DNA of 64,000 nucleotides from Pedobacter cryoconitis. Lineage in GTDB: Bacteria > Bacteroidota > Bacteroidia > Sphingobacteriales > Sphingobacteriaceae. A model generated the notes under the pieces. The model did no database searches. It saw only the letters and a program-made list of their open reading frames with translations, and was not told the origin of the DNA. Below are positions 28,853 to 36,759 of this stretch, in pieces; position 1 is the stretch's first letter; each line of letters begins with the position of its first letter. A program made the position numbers and the translations under genes. The stretch is taken from the NCBI RefSeq assembly GCF_014200605.1, contig NZ_JACHCE010000002.1, positions 983,300 through 1,047,299 on the forward strand. Reading direction: 5' to 3'.

Positions 28853-28906
28853 TTGATACGAGGTTGAAGCGGGGTTGAAACGCCTTGACCCGTATCAACC
28901 CCGCTT
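28853..28906. repeat. Two mutually exclusive inverted repeats
   Basis: TTGATACG (28853-28860) is the exact complement of CGTATCAA (28891-28898). AAGCGGGGTTGA (28867-28878) is the exact complement of TCAACCCCGCTT (28895-28906). The right arms share 28895-28898, so only one stem can form fully at a time. The segment is GC-richer than its surroundings. Confidence 0.65.
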
Positions 28907-29318
28907 TAAACTTTAACGGAACATAGGAATAATATTCAGTTGTAATAGTGTTGTCATTATTTGTGTAATTGTTTGTACTGTGAACATCATGTAGTTAATA
29001 CGAAACCTGTAATTATGGGAATATAGTAACGTATGTGCTTATTCAGTTAAGGATATGGTTGGGAATTGATCTGTATTCCTTGTTGACAAATGTCTTTTTT
29101 TTGTGACAGATTACTTTATTTAAAGGAAAATTGTCCGGGTGATTGACGAGCTTTTGATCTCTATAATATATAAAAACAGGCTTTTTGAAGTGTAATTGTT
29201 TATTTTAATTATTTGCTTATCCTTTTTGTAAAATATTAGTATTTAATTGTTTGTTTTATTTGCTTATTTGATTTTATTTCATTTATTTTACTAAATAGCT
29301 GTTAATCAATGTCTAGTG

Positions 29319-31709
29319 ATGAAAAAATCTTTATTCGTAATTTTTTCCTTTTTTTCTTTTTATCGTGCGCATTCGCAGGATAAAATGATTCATGGTAAAG
29401 TTGCGAATACAAGTAAGCAGGCTTTGGAGTATACTACAGTTGCTCTTTTCAAAAATGATACTATCCGCGTAAAAGAAACTATGACGGATAGTCTGGGCGC
29501 ATTTGCTATCCATGCGCCACAAGGTCTTTATAACTTACAGTTAACGCAGTTTGGTCACGAAATATTTAGAAAATCAGTTCATCTGCAGCAGGAGAATATT
29601 GATCTGGGTGAAATATTGATTGATGAATCTTTGATGCTCAGGGGAGTTACGATTGAAATACGTAAAAGACTAATTGAAAAGAAGATAGACAGACTGGTTT
29701 TTAACGTAGAGAATTCTATAGCTGCTATTGGTGGAGATGCATTAGATGCTTTAAGGGTTACGCCCCGTGTAAAAGTGAAAAATGATGGGATCTCTATGGT
29801 CGGTAAAAGCGGCATGGCTGTAATGATCGATGACCGGATTGTGCAGCTTTCAGGCGAAGATTTGTTGAATTATCTGAAAACAATCAAATCTGAAGAGATA
29901 AAAAGCATAGAGGTGATTACCAACCCATCTGCAAAATATAGTGCTGAGGGAAATAGTGGGATTCTGAATTTAAGATTAAAAAAAGCAAAGAAAGATTCCT
30001 GGAATTCTTCTATAAGAACCATTTATAAACAGTCCACTTATGCTACCGGCTCAGTAGCAGGAACTTTTAATTATCAAAAAGATAAATTTACACTTACCTC
30101 AGGCCTAAATTATCTCGATGGTAAGTTCGCACCAGTAGAAAGCAATACTATTTATTATACTGAAAAAACCTGGAATGAAGTAAATAATCGTATTGATTAT
30201 GAAAAATCATTTGGGGCAAGAATAGGAATAGAGTATGCGATCTCAAAAAAAATATCAACTGGATTTTCTTATAATTATATCAACAGTAAGCCCCACTCTG
30301 ATAATAATAATATCAGCAGTATTTATAGCAAAGCAACTAACGGGTTAGATTCTACCGTGTCAACTATTGGTAATGAAAACCGGACAAAGAAAACAAACAG
30401 GTTAAATTACCATCTGATCTATCAGCTGGATGACCTTAAAAGAAAATTGACTTTTGATTTTGACTTACTTGATTATTCATTGGGCTCCAGGCGGCAATTT
30501 GTGTCAAATCGTTATTTGCCTGACCTGACCATACTGCCAGACGGTTATGAAGCTGCTTTAAGTCATGGTATTCAAAAAATAAAGAACTATTCTTTCAATT
30601 TGGATATGGAGCATCCTATAGGTTTTGCAAATCTTAATTATGGGGCCAGGATCTCTAATATTAAAACGAAAAATAACTTTGAGTATTTTGATATTATAGA
30701 AAATGATTATAAATATAATCCGGAAATCAGTAATGCCTTCCATTTTCAGGAAAACACGCAATCTTTCTATTTATCTGCTCAAAAGGAGTTTTCGGAAACC
30801 TGGCAGGCAAAAATTGGGTTAAGAGTTGAAAACACACAAACAGAAGGGAATTCTGAAACCCTGAGTCAAACCAATAGGTTCAATTATACAAAACTGTTCC
30901 CTACAGCCTATGTATCCTATGTTTTAAATCCGAATAATACATTTACATTAAATTATGGGAGACGAATAAAAAGGCCGGGTTACAGTCTTTTGAACCCTTT
31001 TCATGTAGTCAACTCTCCTTTTTCCTATTCAAATGGAAATCCATACTTACAGCCTTCTTACACGCATAACGTAGAATTTGAATATGGCTACAAAGACATC
31101 CTGATCAGTAAAGTATATTTTTCCTATTTGCAAAATGGATTTGATCAGATCACTATTATACATCCTTCTACCAATATTCAGCAGATCACACCAAAGAATT
31201 TTATGACCAGCAAAACCTATGGCTTTAATGAGACTTTAATGTTAAAAGGGTTTAATTGGTTGAATTTCAATTTGTCAGCAGATGTTTATTATGCTTCGAC
31301 AAGGACGAGTATACCTGAAACACTGAATTTTAATGATGGCTGGAGTGGTGAGTTTTCAGTGAGTAATGATGTGATCCTCAATAAGAGTAAAACCTGTTTA
31401 ATGAATGTTACCTATCAGTATGTCACTAGTGGAGTTGCCAATGTTTATACAAATAATTCGTCATCTAAGCTGGATGCTTCTTTCAAAATGCTGTTTCTGG
31501 ATAAAAGGATGACTGTGGCTTTGAATTTTAATGATATTCTGAAATCTAACAAACCGGTCTACACTACTTATAATAACAATATAAAGAATTCATTTCAAAA
31601 CTATTACGATGAGAGGGCTTTAAGATTATCCCTGATTTACAATTTTGGAAAGTCATTCAAAACCAAGCCTGATCAATCAAAAAATTCGGAGGAAATAAAC
31701 AGGCTATAG
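29319..31709 (+). CDS. TonB-dependent-receptor-like outer-membrane barrel (OMP_b-brl_3 type)
   Basis: 796 aa from the ATG at 29319; the frame opens with a GTG one codon earlier. Signal peptide MKKSLFVIFSFFSFYRAHSQ. Residues 24-100 form a CarboxypepD-regulatory-like beta-sandwich (IHGKVANTSKQALEYTTVAL). A plug-like region (about 115-215) and a large barrel follow, with LNYGRRIKRPGYSLLNPFHV and a C-terminal LRLSLIYNFGKSFK. It should sit in the outer membrane and move or bind a peptide, siderophore or glycan. It precedes the RiPP precursor by 92 bases on the same strand and could be its import, export or immunity partner; that link is positional only. Confidence 0.8.
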   Translation: MKKSLFVIFSFFSFYRAHSQDKMIHGKVANTSKQALEYTTVALFKNDTIRVKETMTDSLGAFAIHAPQGLYNLQLTQFGHEIFRKSVHLQQENIDLGEILIDESLMLRGVTIEIRKRLIEKKIDRLVFNVENSIAAIGGDALDALRVTPRVKVKNDGISMVGKSGMAVMIDDRIVQLSGEDLLNYLKTIKSEEIKSIEVITNPSAKYSAEGNSGILNLRLKKAKKDSWNSSIRTIYKQSTYATGSVAGTFNYQKDKFTLTSGLNYLDGKFAPVESNTIYYTEKTWNEVNNRIDYEKSFGARIGIEYAISKKISTGFSYNYINSKPHSDNNNISSIYSKATNGLDSTVSTIGNENRTKKTNRLNYHLIYQLDDLKRKLTFDFDLLDYSLGSRRQFVSNRYLPDLTILPDGYEAALSHGIQKIKNYSFNLDMEHPIGFANLNYGARISNIKTKNNFEYFDIIENDYKYNPEISNAFHFQENTQSFYLSAQKEFSETWQAKIGLRVENTQTEGNSETLSQTNRFNYTKLFPTAYVSYVLNPNNTFTLNYGRRIKRPGYSLLNPFHVVNSPFSYSNGNPYLQPSYTHNVEFEYGYKDILISKVYFSYLQNGFDQITIIHPSTNIQQITPKNFMTSKTYGFNETLMLKGFNWLNFNLSADVYYASTRTSIPETLNFNDGWSGEFSVSNDVILNKSKTCLMNVTYQYVTSGVANVYTNNSSSKLDASFKMLFLDKRMTVALNFNDILKSNKPVYTTYNNNIKNSFQNYYDERALRLSLIYNFGKSFKTKPDQSKNSEEINRL

Positions 31710-31801
31710 GTCCTTAAGATAAAACCTTGCAAGGGAAGACCGATAAGAATATATGTCTTTAAACTACTATTCATCATCATAAATCTATAAAAAAAAGAAC
31801 C

Positions 31802-31942
31802 ATGAAAACTAAAAAAATTGATGCAAAAAGCTTCTTAAACGTAAAGACACTTTCTCCACTTGAAGAAAACCAAATTAAAGGTGGTATTGGCGTAAAAATT
31901 ACCGTTAAAGAAAAAGAAAAAGAAACAGTTACTGAAGCTTAG
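31802..31942 (+). CDS. Candidate RiPP precursor peptide with double-glycine leader
   Basis: 46 aa. The leader (1-28) is MKTKKIDAKSFLNVKTLSPL followed by EENQIKGG, matching the LSxxExxxIKGG pattern of Bacteroidota ribosomal peptide precursors cut by C39 peptidases. The predicted 18-residue core is IGVKITVKEKEKETVTEA: 5 Lys, 4 Glu, 3 Thr, no Cys, Ser, Trp or aromatic residue. An A-rich stretch (AAAAAAAAGAACC) precedes the ATG. It lies upstream of a JmjC/cupin-like enzyme and a C39-ABC exporter on the same strand. The core composition argues against lanthipeptide chemistry and favours Lys- or acid-side-chain modification; that is inference. Confidence 0.75.
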   Translation: MKTKKIDAKSFLNVKTLSPLEENQIKGGIGVKITVKEKEKETVTEA

Positions 31943-31962
31943 TAACCTTTCGATGTATTTAG

Positions 31963-31994
31963 TGGCAATAGGAAATATTCCTATTGCCATTTTT
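31963..31994 (+). terminator. Stem-loop with T-tract between precursor and enzyme genes
   Basis: TGGCAATAGGAA (31963-31974) pairs perfectly with TTCCTATTGCCA (31978-31989) around ATA, followed by TTTTT. It begins 20 bases after the precursor stop. Partial termination here would give more precursor mRNA than enzyme and transporter mRNA. Confidence 0.85.
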
Positions 31995-32025
31995 ATTCGT
32001 CAAAAAGAATTCACTTGTGGAAACC

Positions 32026-32092
32026 ATCATGTGCTGCAGCGCAAAGCCGAAATCAACAAGGGGCTTAGCTGGGGGCTTGAACAACACATGAT
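32026..32092. repeat. Spaced inverted repeat in the precursor-enzyme gap
   Basis: ATCATGTG (32026-32033) is the exact complement of CACATGAT (32085-32092), extending to 11 bp with one mismatch. The spacer is GC-rich and contains the direct repeat GGGGCTT at 32060-32066 and again about 12 bases later. No function assigned. Confidence 0.5.
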
Positions 32093-32127
32093 CGCTTCAT
32101 CACCGATAACAAAATAATTATTTACTT

Positions 32128-33435
32128 ATGAAAAATACTGTATTTAACGAGCAATGGTGGGATAACTTTTCTAATGAAAATAAAGACTTTACTGAAACAT
32201 GTGTTGTAAAAAATGTCTTGTCAAAAGATTTGATTGATCTTTTGAATAAGGAGATCGCCGACTCATTAGTCAACCGCTTTGAAAAGAAAGACAGAGCCGG
32301 ATTCAGAGTGTTTTTTCCGAAAGAAGGAAAAGGGATGGTGAACAGAGAATTTATAAATTTTCTATATGAAAACCCACCGCTCGAAGATGAAAATATTGTT
32401 GAATACTGCGAGAGAAGTTTTACTGATAAATTTGGTCTGATTGTTAATTCTGTTGAAAAATACTCAGACAATATTGCCGTAAGACTGAGAGATATTGTTG
32501 CGCCTCTTCTTGAAAAAAATGGTATACCTGTCTGTGGAATGCACGTTACAGTATTCATCGGAAACTATGGATGGACACCACTTGGTATTCATCAGGATGA
32601 TAAGGGTGCAAATGTTATTCATTTTCATCTCGGTCCTGGAAATAAAACAATGTATACCTGGGATCAGGAAAAATATAAAGAGCTTACTGGCTTAAAACAT
32701 AACAACCATGATATTGCGCCTCTTCTTCCTCATGCAGACAAACATGAATTTGGAGCAGGTGATCTCTTCTACATGCCATGGAATAAATTTCATATAGGAT
32801 TTAGTGATGAGTTATCTGTTGGATTGACATTCTGGTTTGTAAATCCATCTAAAACTATATTCCTTGATAAAGTAATCAATACGTTTTTTAATAAGTGTCT
32901 GGATGCCGGGAAAGATGATGTCATCGTTGCTCAGAAAGATTTTCTTAACAACGAAGAATCATTTAATGATTTATTATCAGGTTTAAAGATCGATGAGACG
33001 ACCTTACAAGGGTCTTTACAGGGATTTTTGAAAAAGATATATGACGAATATAAATACTCAATTTATAGTAATGGCGGTTGGGAATCACCAACAATTACCA
33101 AAGAAATAAACAGTGGTTATGATATAGATGAATATGAACACCTTATAGGTAAAAGTATTAAAATTATCAATCATTTTAGTATTGTACATGAGTATGACGG
33201 CAAGAGTGAAGAGTTTAGTATTTATGTCAGAGGGATAAAGATGGAAATGAGGTATCATCCGGAGCTTATCAGGATCATAGAAAAGTTAAACACATTCGAA
33301 AGCCAGAATGTAAAGGATTTACTGGCTGGATTAAGCAAGGAGTGGCCAGAAGAGATAGGCCTTTACTTTTTGTCACTCATATATGATAAAAACGGTTTTG
33401 AAATAGGTGAGCAGCAGCATCTCGTTATGGATTGA
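32128..33435 (+). CDS. JmjC/cupin-like iron(II) oxygenase candidate, putative RiPP modifying enzyme
   Basis: 435 aa, no signal peptide. Residues 130-240 look like a JmjC or cupin fold with the 2-oxoglutarate oxygenase facial triad: His155 and Asp157 in LGIHQDDKGANVIHFHLGPG, and distal His222 in WNKFHIGFSDELSVGLTFWF. The HFHLGPGNKTMYTWD strand is typical of the family's double-stranded helix. The N-terminal ~120 and C-terminal ~190 residues are not recognised and may bind the leader. Such enzymes hydroxylate side chains, often Lys, Asp, Asn, His or Arg. Its place between a precursor and its exporter suggests peptide hydroxylation, which is inference. Confidence 0.6.
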   Translation: MKNTVFNEQWWDNFSNENKDFTETCVVKNVLSKDLIDLLNKEIADSLVNRFEKKDRAGFRVFFPKEGKGMVNREFINFLYENPPLEDENIVEYCERSFTDKFGLIVNSVEKYSDNIAVRLRDIVAPLLEKNGIPVCGMHVTVFIGNYGWTPLGIHQDDKGANVIHFHLGPGNKTMYTWDQEKYKELTGLKHNNHDIAPLLPHADKHEFGAGDLFYMPWNKFHIGFSDELSVGLTFWFVNPSKTIFLDKVINTFFNKCLDAGKDDVIVAQKDFLNNEESFNDLLSGLKIDETTLQGSLQGFLKKIYDEYKYSIYSNGGWESPTITKEINSGYDIDEYEHLIGKSIKIINHFSIVHEYDGKSEEFSIYVRGIKMEMRYHPELIRIIEKLNTFESQNVKDLLAGLSKEWPEEIGLYFLSLIYDKNGFEIGEQQHLVMD

Positions 33436-33484
33436 ATAGTTAAATAAATTAATAGGCCTGAATTAACTTTATAGCGATCAGATA

Positions 33485-35695
33485 ATGAGTTTGAAATTTA
33501 TACCCCAGCATGATCAAATGGATTGTGGTCCGGCCTGCCTGGCAATGATTGCAAAAAAATATGGCAAAAATTATCCTTTGCAATATTTAAGGGGAAATTC
33601 ATTTCTTACAAAAGAAGGAGTATCCATCGCAGGAATAAAAGAAGCTGCAAAAAAAATTGGTTTTGATTCTTTTACCTATCAGTTAGGCATTAATGAATTA
33701 AGACAACAGGGTGATGAATTCCCTTGTATTATACATTGGAACCAAAATCATTTTATTGTTTTAGATAGAATTAGTACTGGAATATTTTCCAGGAAAACTC
33801 AATATCATGTGGCAGATCCTTCTTATGGTTTACTTAAGGTTCCAGAAGAAAGATTCAAACAGTCTTGGTGCAGCAGAGACAATGAAGGGATTGCGCTATT
33901 TTTGAAGCCTACGGAGAAATTTTATAATCAGGTTCCACCGGTTGAAGAGCAGATATCTATCAAACGGACCCTTTCTTATTTGAAACCTCATAAAAGGAAG
34001 GTCATTATCCTGACAATTATGTTGTTGACCGGAAGTTTGATTTCACTCGTTTTTCCGTTTTTAACACAGAATCTGATTGATAAAGGGGTAACAGCAAAAG
34101 ATCTGAATGTAATTACGATTATCCTTTTGGCACAATTGGCTTTATATATAGGAAGTATTACTATTGAGGTTATCAGAAACTGGTTTACGCTATACATAGG
34201 GACTAAAATAAGTATCACTATAATTTCAGATTATTTAATGCGGATTTTGAGCTTGCCGTTAAAGTTTTTTGATACTAAAATGATGGGTGACTTTAATCAG
34301 CGTATACAGGATAATGAGCGCATTGAACAATTTTTAACTTCTCAAAGTCTGACTACTTTCTTTTCTCTAATTACGTTTGCTGTGTTTTTTGGTGTGCTAT
34401 GGTTCTATAATACCATCATTATGGTTACCTATCTGGCACTCACAACTATATCCTTAATCTGGTCTTTATACTGGCTAAAGAAAAGAAAAACGCTGGATTA
34501 TTTTCGGTTCCTTTATCGCGGGGAGAGTCAGGAGGGGATATATGAGATTGTCAACGGAGTTACTGAGTTAAAACTTAACCAGTTTGAGGATTTTAAAAGA
34601 AAAGAATGGGAAAATATCCAGGATAAGTTATTTAAGGTCAATATCCGGCTTCTAAAGGTAAACCAGCTCCAGCTTTCCGGTTTTGAGTTTGTAAACCAGA
34701 TTAAAAATATTCTGGTTACTTTTCTGGCAGCAAGCCTTGTGGTAAAAGGAGAAATAACTTTAGGTGCATTGTTATCTATTTCTTACATCATTGGACAATT
34801 GAATGCACCGGTAAATTATTTAGTTGCATTTATCAGGTCGTTTCAGGATGCTAAACTAAGCTTAGAACGTTTGAATGAAGTTCATGTACAGCAAAGGGAG
34901 GAGAATGAAAATCAAAGGGAGATGTCTGTTTCTGGTGAACCGGAAGCTGCTACTGACAATGGGATTGATGTTAAAAATTTATTTTTTCAATATGCCGGAC
35001 CGATTTCTCCATTGGTATTAAAAGACCTGAGTTTCAAAATACCTGAAGGAAAAGTAACGGCAATTGTAGGTGCCAGCGGGAGCGGTAAGACAACCTTAAT
35101 GAAACTGTTGCTAAGGTTTTATGCACCTACAGATGGCCATATTCTATACAATAATGATGACCTGAATGATTTGTCTCCAAAAAGTGTTCGCAGCAATTGT
35201 GGCGTGGTGATGCAGGACGGCTTTATTTTTTCTGATACAATTGAAAGAAATATCGTTGCCGGTGATCAGAATATTGACAGGCAGAGGCTCAGCAATGCTG
35301 TGAAAACGGCAAACATTGAGGATTTTATTAATAATCTCCCCTTAGGTTATGAGACCAAGATCGGGGCTTCGGGTAATGGAATATCGGGAGGACAAAAACA
35401 GCGCATATTAATTGCAAGGGCTGTGTATAAAAACCCGCATTATATCTTTTTTGATGAAGCTACATCAGCCCTGGACGCAGATAACGAGATGATTATTCAC
35501 AATAACCTGCAGTCATTTTTTAAGGGCAAAACTGTAGTTATCATTGCGCACCGCTTATCGACTGTAAAAAAAGCTGACCAGATCATTGTTTTAAAAGAAG
35601 GCAGAATTGTAGAAAGTGGAAGCCACCAGGAACTTGTATACTCCAAAAGTGATTATTACAAGCTGGTGAAAAATCAATTGGAACTCGGTAATTAA
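33485..35695 (+). CDS. Peptidase-containing ABC transporter (C39 bacteriocin-type exporter)
   Basis: 736 aa. The N-terminal C39 peptidase (1-130) has Cys14 in QMDCGPACLAMIA, His89 in QNHFIVLD and Asp111 in VADPSYG, so it looks catalytically complete. The transmembrane domain (about 165-450) has six hydrophobic segments. The ATPase domain has Walker A GASGSGKTTLM (about 530), signature ISGGQKQR (about 632) and Walker B YIFFDEATSALD (about 655). It should cut the precursor after its double glycine and export the core. It starts 49 bases after the oxygenase gene. No HlyD-type adaptor is encoded nearby. Confidence 0.93.
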   Translation: MSLKFIPQHDQMDCGPACLAMIAKKYGKNYPLQYLRGNSFLTKEGVSIAGIKEAAKKIGFDSFTYQLGINELRQQGDEFPCIIHWNQNHFIVLDRISTGIFSRKTQYHVADPSYGLLKVPEERFKQSWCSRDNEGIALFLKPTEKFYNQVPPVEEQISIKRTLSYLKPHKRKVIILTIMLLTGSLISLVFPFLTQNLIDKGVTAKDLNVITIILLAQLALYIGSITIEVIRNWFTLYIGTKISITIISDYLMRILSLPLKFFDTKMMGDFNQRIQDNERIEQFLTSQSLTTFFSLITFAVFFGVLWFYNTIIMVTYLALTTISLIWSLYWLKKRKTLDYFRFLYRGESQEGIYEIVNGVTELKLNQFEDFKRKEWENIQDKLFKVNIRLLKVNQLQLSGFEFVNQIKNILVTFLAASLVVKGEITLGALLSISYIIGQLNAPVNYLVAFIRSFQDAKLSLERLNEVHVQQREENENQREMSVSGEPEAATDNGIDVKNLFFQYAGPISPLVLKDLSFKIPEGKVTAIVGASGSGKTTLMKLLLRFYAPTDGHILYNNDDLNDLSPKSVRSNCGVVMQDGFIFSDTIERNIVAGDQNIDRQRLSNAVKTANIEDFINNLPLGYETKIGASGNGISGGQKQRILIARAVYKNPHYIFFDEATSALDADNEMIIHNNLQSFFKGKTVVIIAHRLSTVKKADQIIVLKEGRIVESGSHQELVYSKSDYYKLVKNQLELGN

Positions 35696-35725
35696 ATCAG
35701 GATCTCATGTTTGAGGTCAGAATCG

Positions 35726-35764
35726 GAGCTAACATTAAAATGTGTATGTTTTTAATGTTAGCTC
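35726..35764. terminator. Perfect 15-bp stem between convergent genes
   Basis: GAGCTAACATTAAAA (35726-35740) pairs exactly with TTTTAATGTTAGCTC (35750-35764), 9-base loop. It lies 30 bases after the exporter stop and directly before the stop of the convergent small gene. It lacks a following T-tract on either strand, so termination is likely but not certain. Confidence 0.65.
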
Positions 35765-35769
35765 TTAGG

Positions 35770-36012
35770 TTAAAATATTTTACCAATCCCAAATGGAAAA
35801 TGGCCTATAGCTTCAGACGCCGTAATAATTGCAAGCTGTTTAGCTTTCTCCAATTTAATCTGGTCAAGTATAGATGGTAGGTTTAACAATTCATTGTTCA
35901 TCGCATCGTAGAAATTCCTGGGATCTAATCCCCTTAAATTCATATTTGCGATAATTCTTTCTACATTTTCAATCCGGGGATTATAGAAATTTTCAACTTC
36001 TTGTCTGGTCAT
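35770..36012 (-). CDS. Hypothetical small protein, paralogue of the next gene
   Basis: 80 aa, mostly charged and helical. Residues 8-45 (NFYNPRIENVERIIANMNLR, then GLDPRNFYDAMNNELLNL) match residues 16-53 of the 171-aa protein encoded directly upstream, so the two arose by duplication. The C-terminus EAIGHFPFGIGKIF resembles the IGYYTDGITLIL stretch of the larger copy. No known family recognised. The gap between the two genes is 10 bases, so they are co-transcribed. Not clearly linked to the RiPP locus, which lies on the opposite strand. Confidence 0.6.
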   Translation of the reverse strand: MTRQEVENFYNPRIENVERIIANMNLRGLDPRNFYDAMNNELLNLPSILDQIKLEKAKQLAIITASEAIGHFPFGIGKIF

Positions 36013-36022
36013 TGCTGAAAAT

Positions 36023-36538
36023 TTACAGATGAATACCTAAGCCGCTAAAGAAGTCCTTAACTGCATCAACAGGAGTATCCAGTAGCTTTCGTAAATCATT
36101 ATTTTCGCCCATCCCCATACTGCTATAGAGCTTATTTTTAACTTCATTTACAAAGCTGTTTTCGCCTCCAGCAATATTTCCCTTTAGTATCTCGGCCATA
36201 TCAATATGGGTCATATGCTTTGGTAAAATAAGGGTTATACCGTCGGTATAATATCCGATTGCACTATCCAGGGCAAATTGCAAAATATCAACTATTTTGC
36301 CGCATTTTTCATCAACCTCAGCCCTAAGGTCATTTATCTGGGCTGTAATTTTTGATTGAATGTCTGTTTGGAAAGCAACCAAGTTAATAATCTGGTCGTT
36401 TTTTGCGTCGTAATATTGCTTAGGGTCCAGCCCTTTTGCAGACATATTGTTTATTATTCTGTTGTTTTCGTCTAAAATTGGTTTGTAATATTCACCAACC
36501 TTTTTAGCCCCTTCCTGATATGCTTTATCGCAGTCCAT
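36023..36538 (-). CDS. Hypothetical protein, larger member of a tandem paralogous pair
   Basis: 171 aa, soluble, no signal peptide. The N-terminal part EYYKPILDENNRIINNMSAK followed by GLDPKQYYDAKNDQIINL is shared with the smaller downstream protein. A helical stretch (55-95) and the C-terminal KLLDTPVDAVKDFFSGLGIHL follow. The small glycine- and hydrophobic-rich stretch FALDSAIGYYTDGITLIL could be a membrane-interacting helix. The family is not recognised. Proximity to a peptide-export locus makes self-protection one possibility, but nothing in the sequence supports it directly. Confidence 0.6.
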   Translation of the reverse strand: MDCDKAYQEGAKKVGEYYKPILDENNRIINNMSAKGLDPKQYYDAKNDQIINLVAFQTDIQSKITAQINDLRAEVDEKCGKIVDILQFALDSAIGYYTDGITLILPKHMTHIDMAEILKGNIAGGENSFVNEVKNKLYSSMGMGENNDLRKLLDTPVDAVKDFFSGLGIHL

Positions 36539-36686
36539 AATGATATATTTAATTTTAGCTAGGTCTTAAATATAAGTAACATTCTTGATTTATTTCATGA
36601 TATTGTTTTGTTAATCATCAATAAATCAGTTGTTTATGTTTTTTATGACTTACTGCCGATGGTATATCGATTTATCAAAATTTCAT

Positions 36687-36727
36687 AAAAAATGGGAGCT
36701 GAGTTTTTACCTCAGATCCCATTTTTA
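36687..36727. terminator. Terminator after the amino-acid permease gene
   Basis: AAAAATGGGAGCTGAG (36688-36703) pairs with CTCAGATCCCATTTTT (36711-36726) with one mismatch and a short T-rich loop. A/T tracts flank both sides. Confidence 0.85.
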
Positions 36728-36759
36728 TATAATTAGCTAATATTTTAAATAATTAGCCT

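Larger units (their letters stand above)
28677..29318. other. 642-base intergenic region with a structured segment
   Basis: It holds a terminator (28716-28752) and a pair of overlapping inverted repeats (28853-28906). A very AT-rich 150 bases then leads into the TonB-receptor-like gene. No open frame of convincing codon use was seen on either strand. Confidence 0.6.

Noticed and set aside
32029..32091. 20-codon frame (MCCSAKPKSTRGLAGGLNNT) between precursor and oxygenase genes
   Set aside because: It contains a GG, but it lacks the LSxxExxxIKGG leader and sits inside an inverted repeat after a terminator. More likely non-coding.
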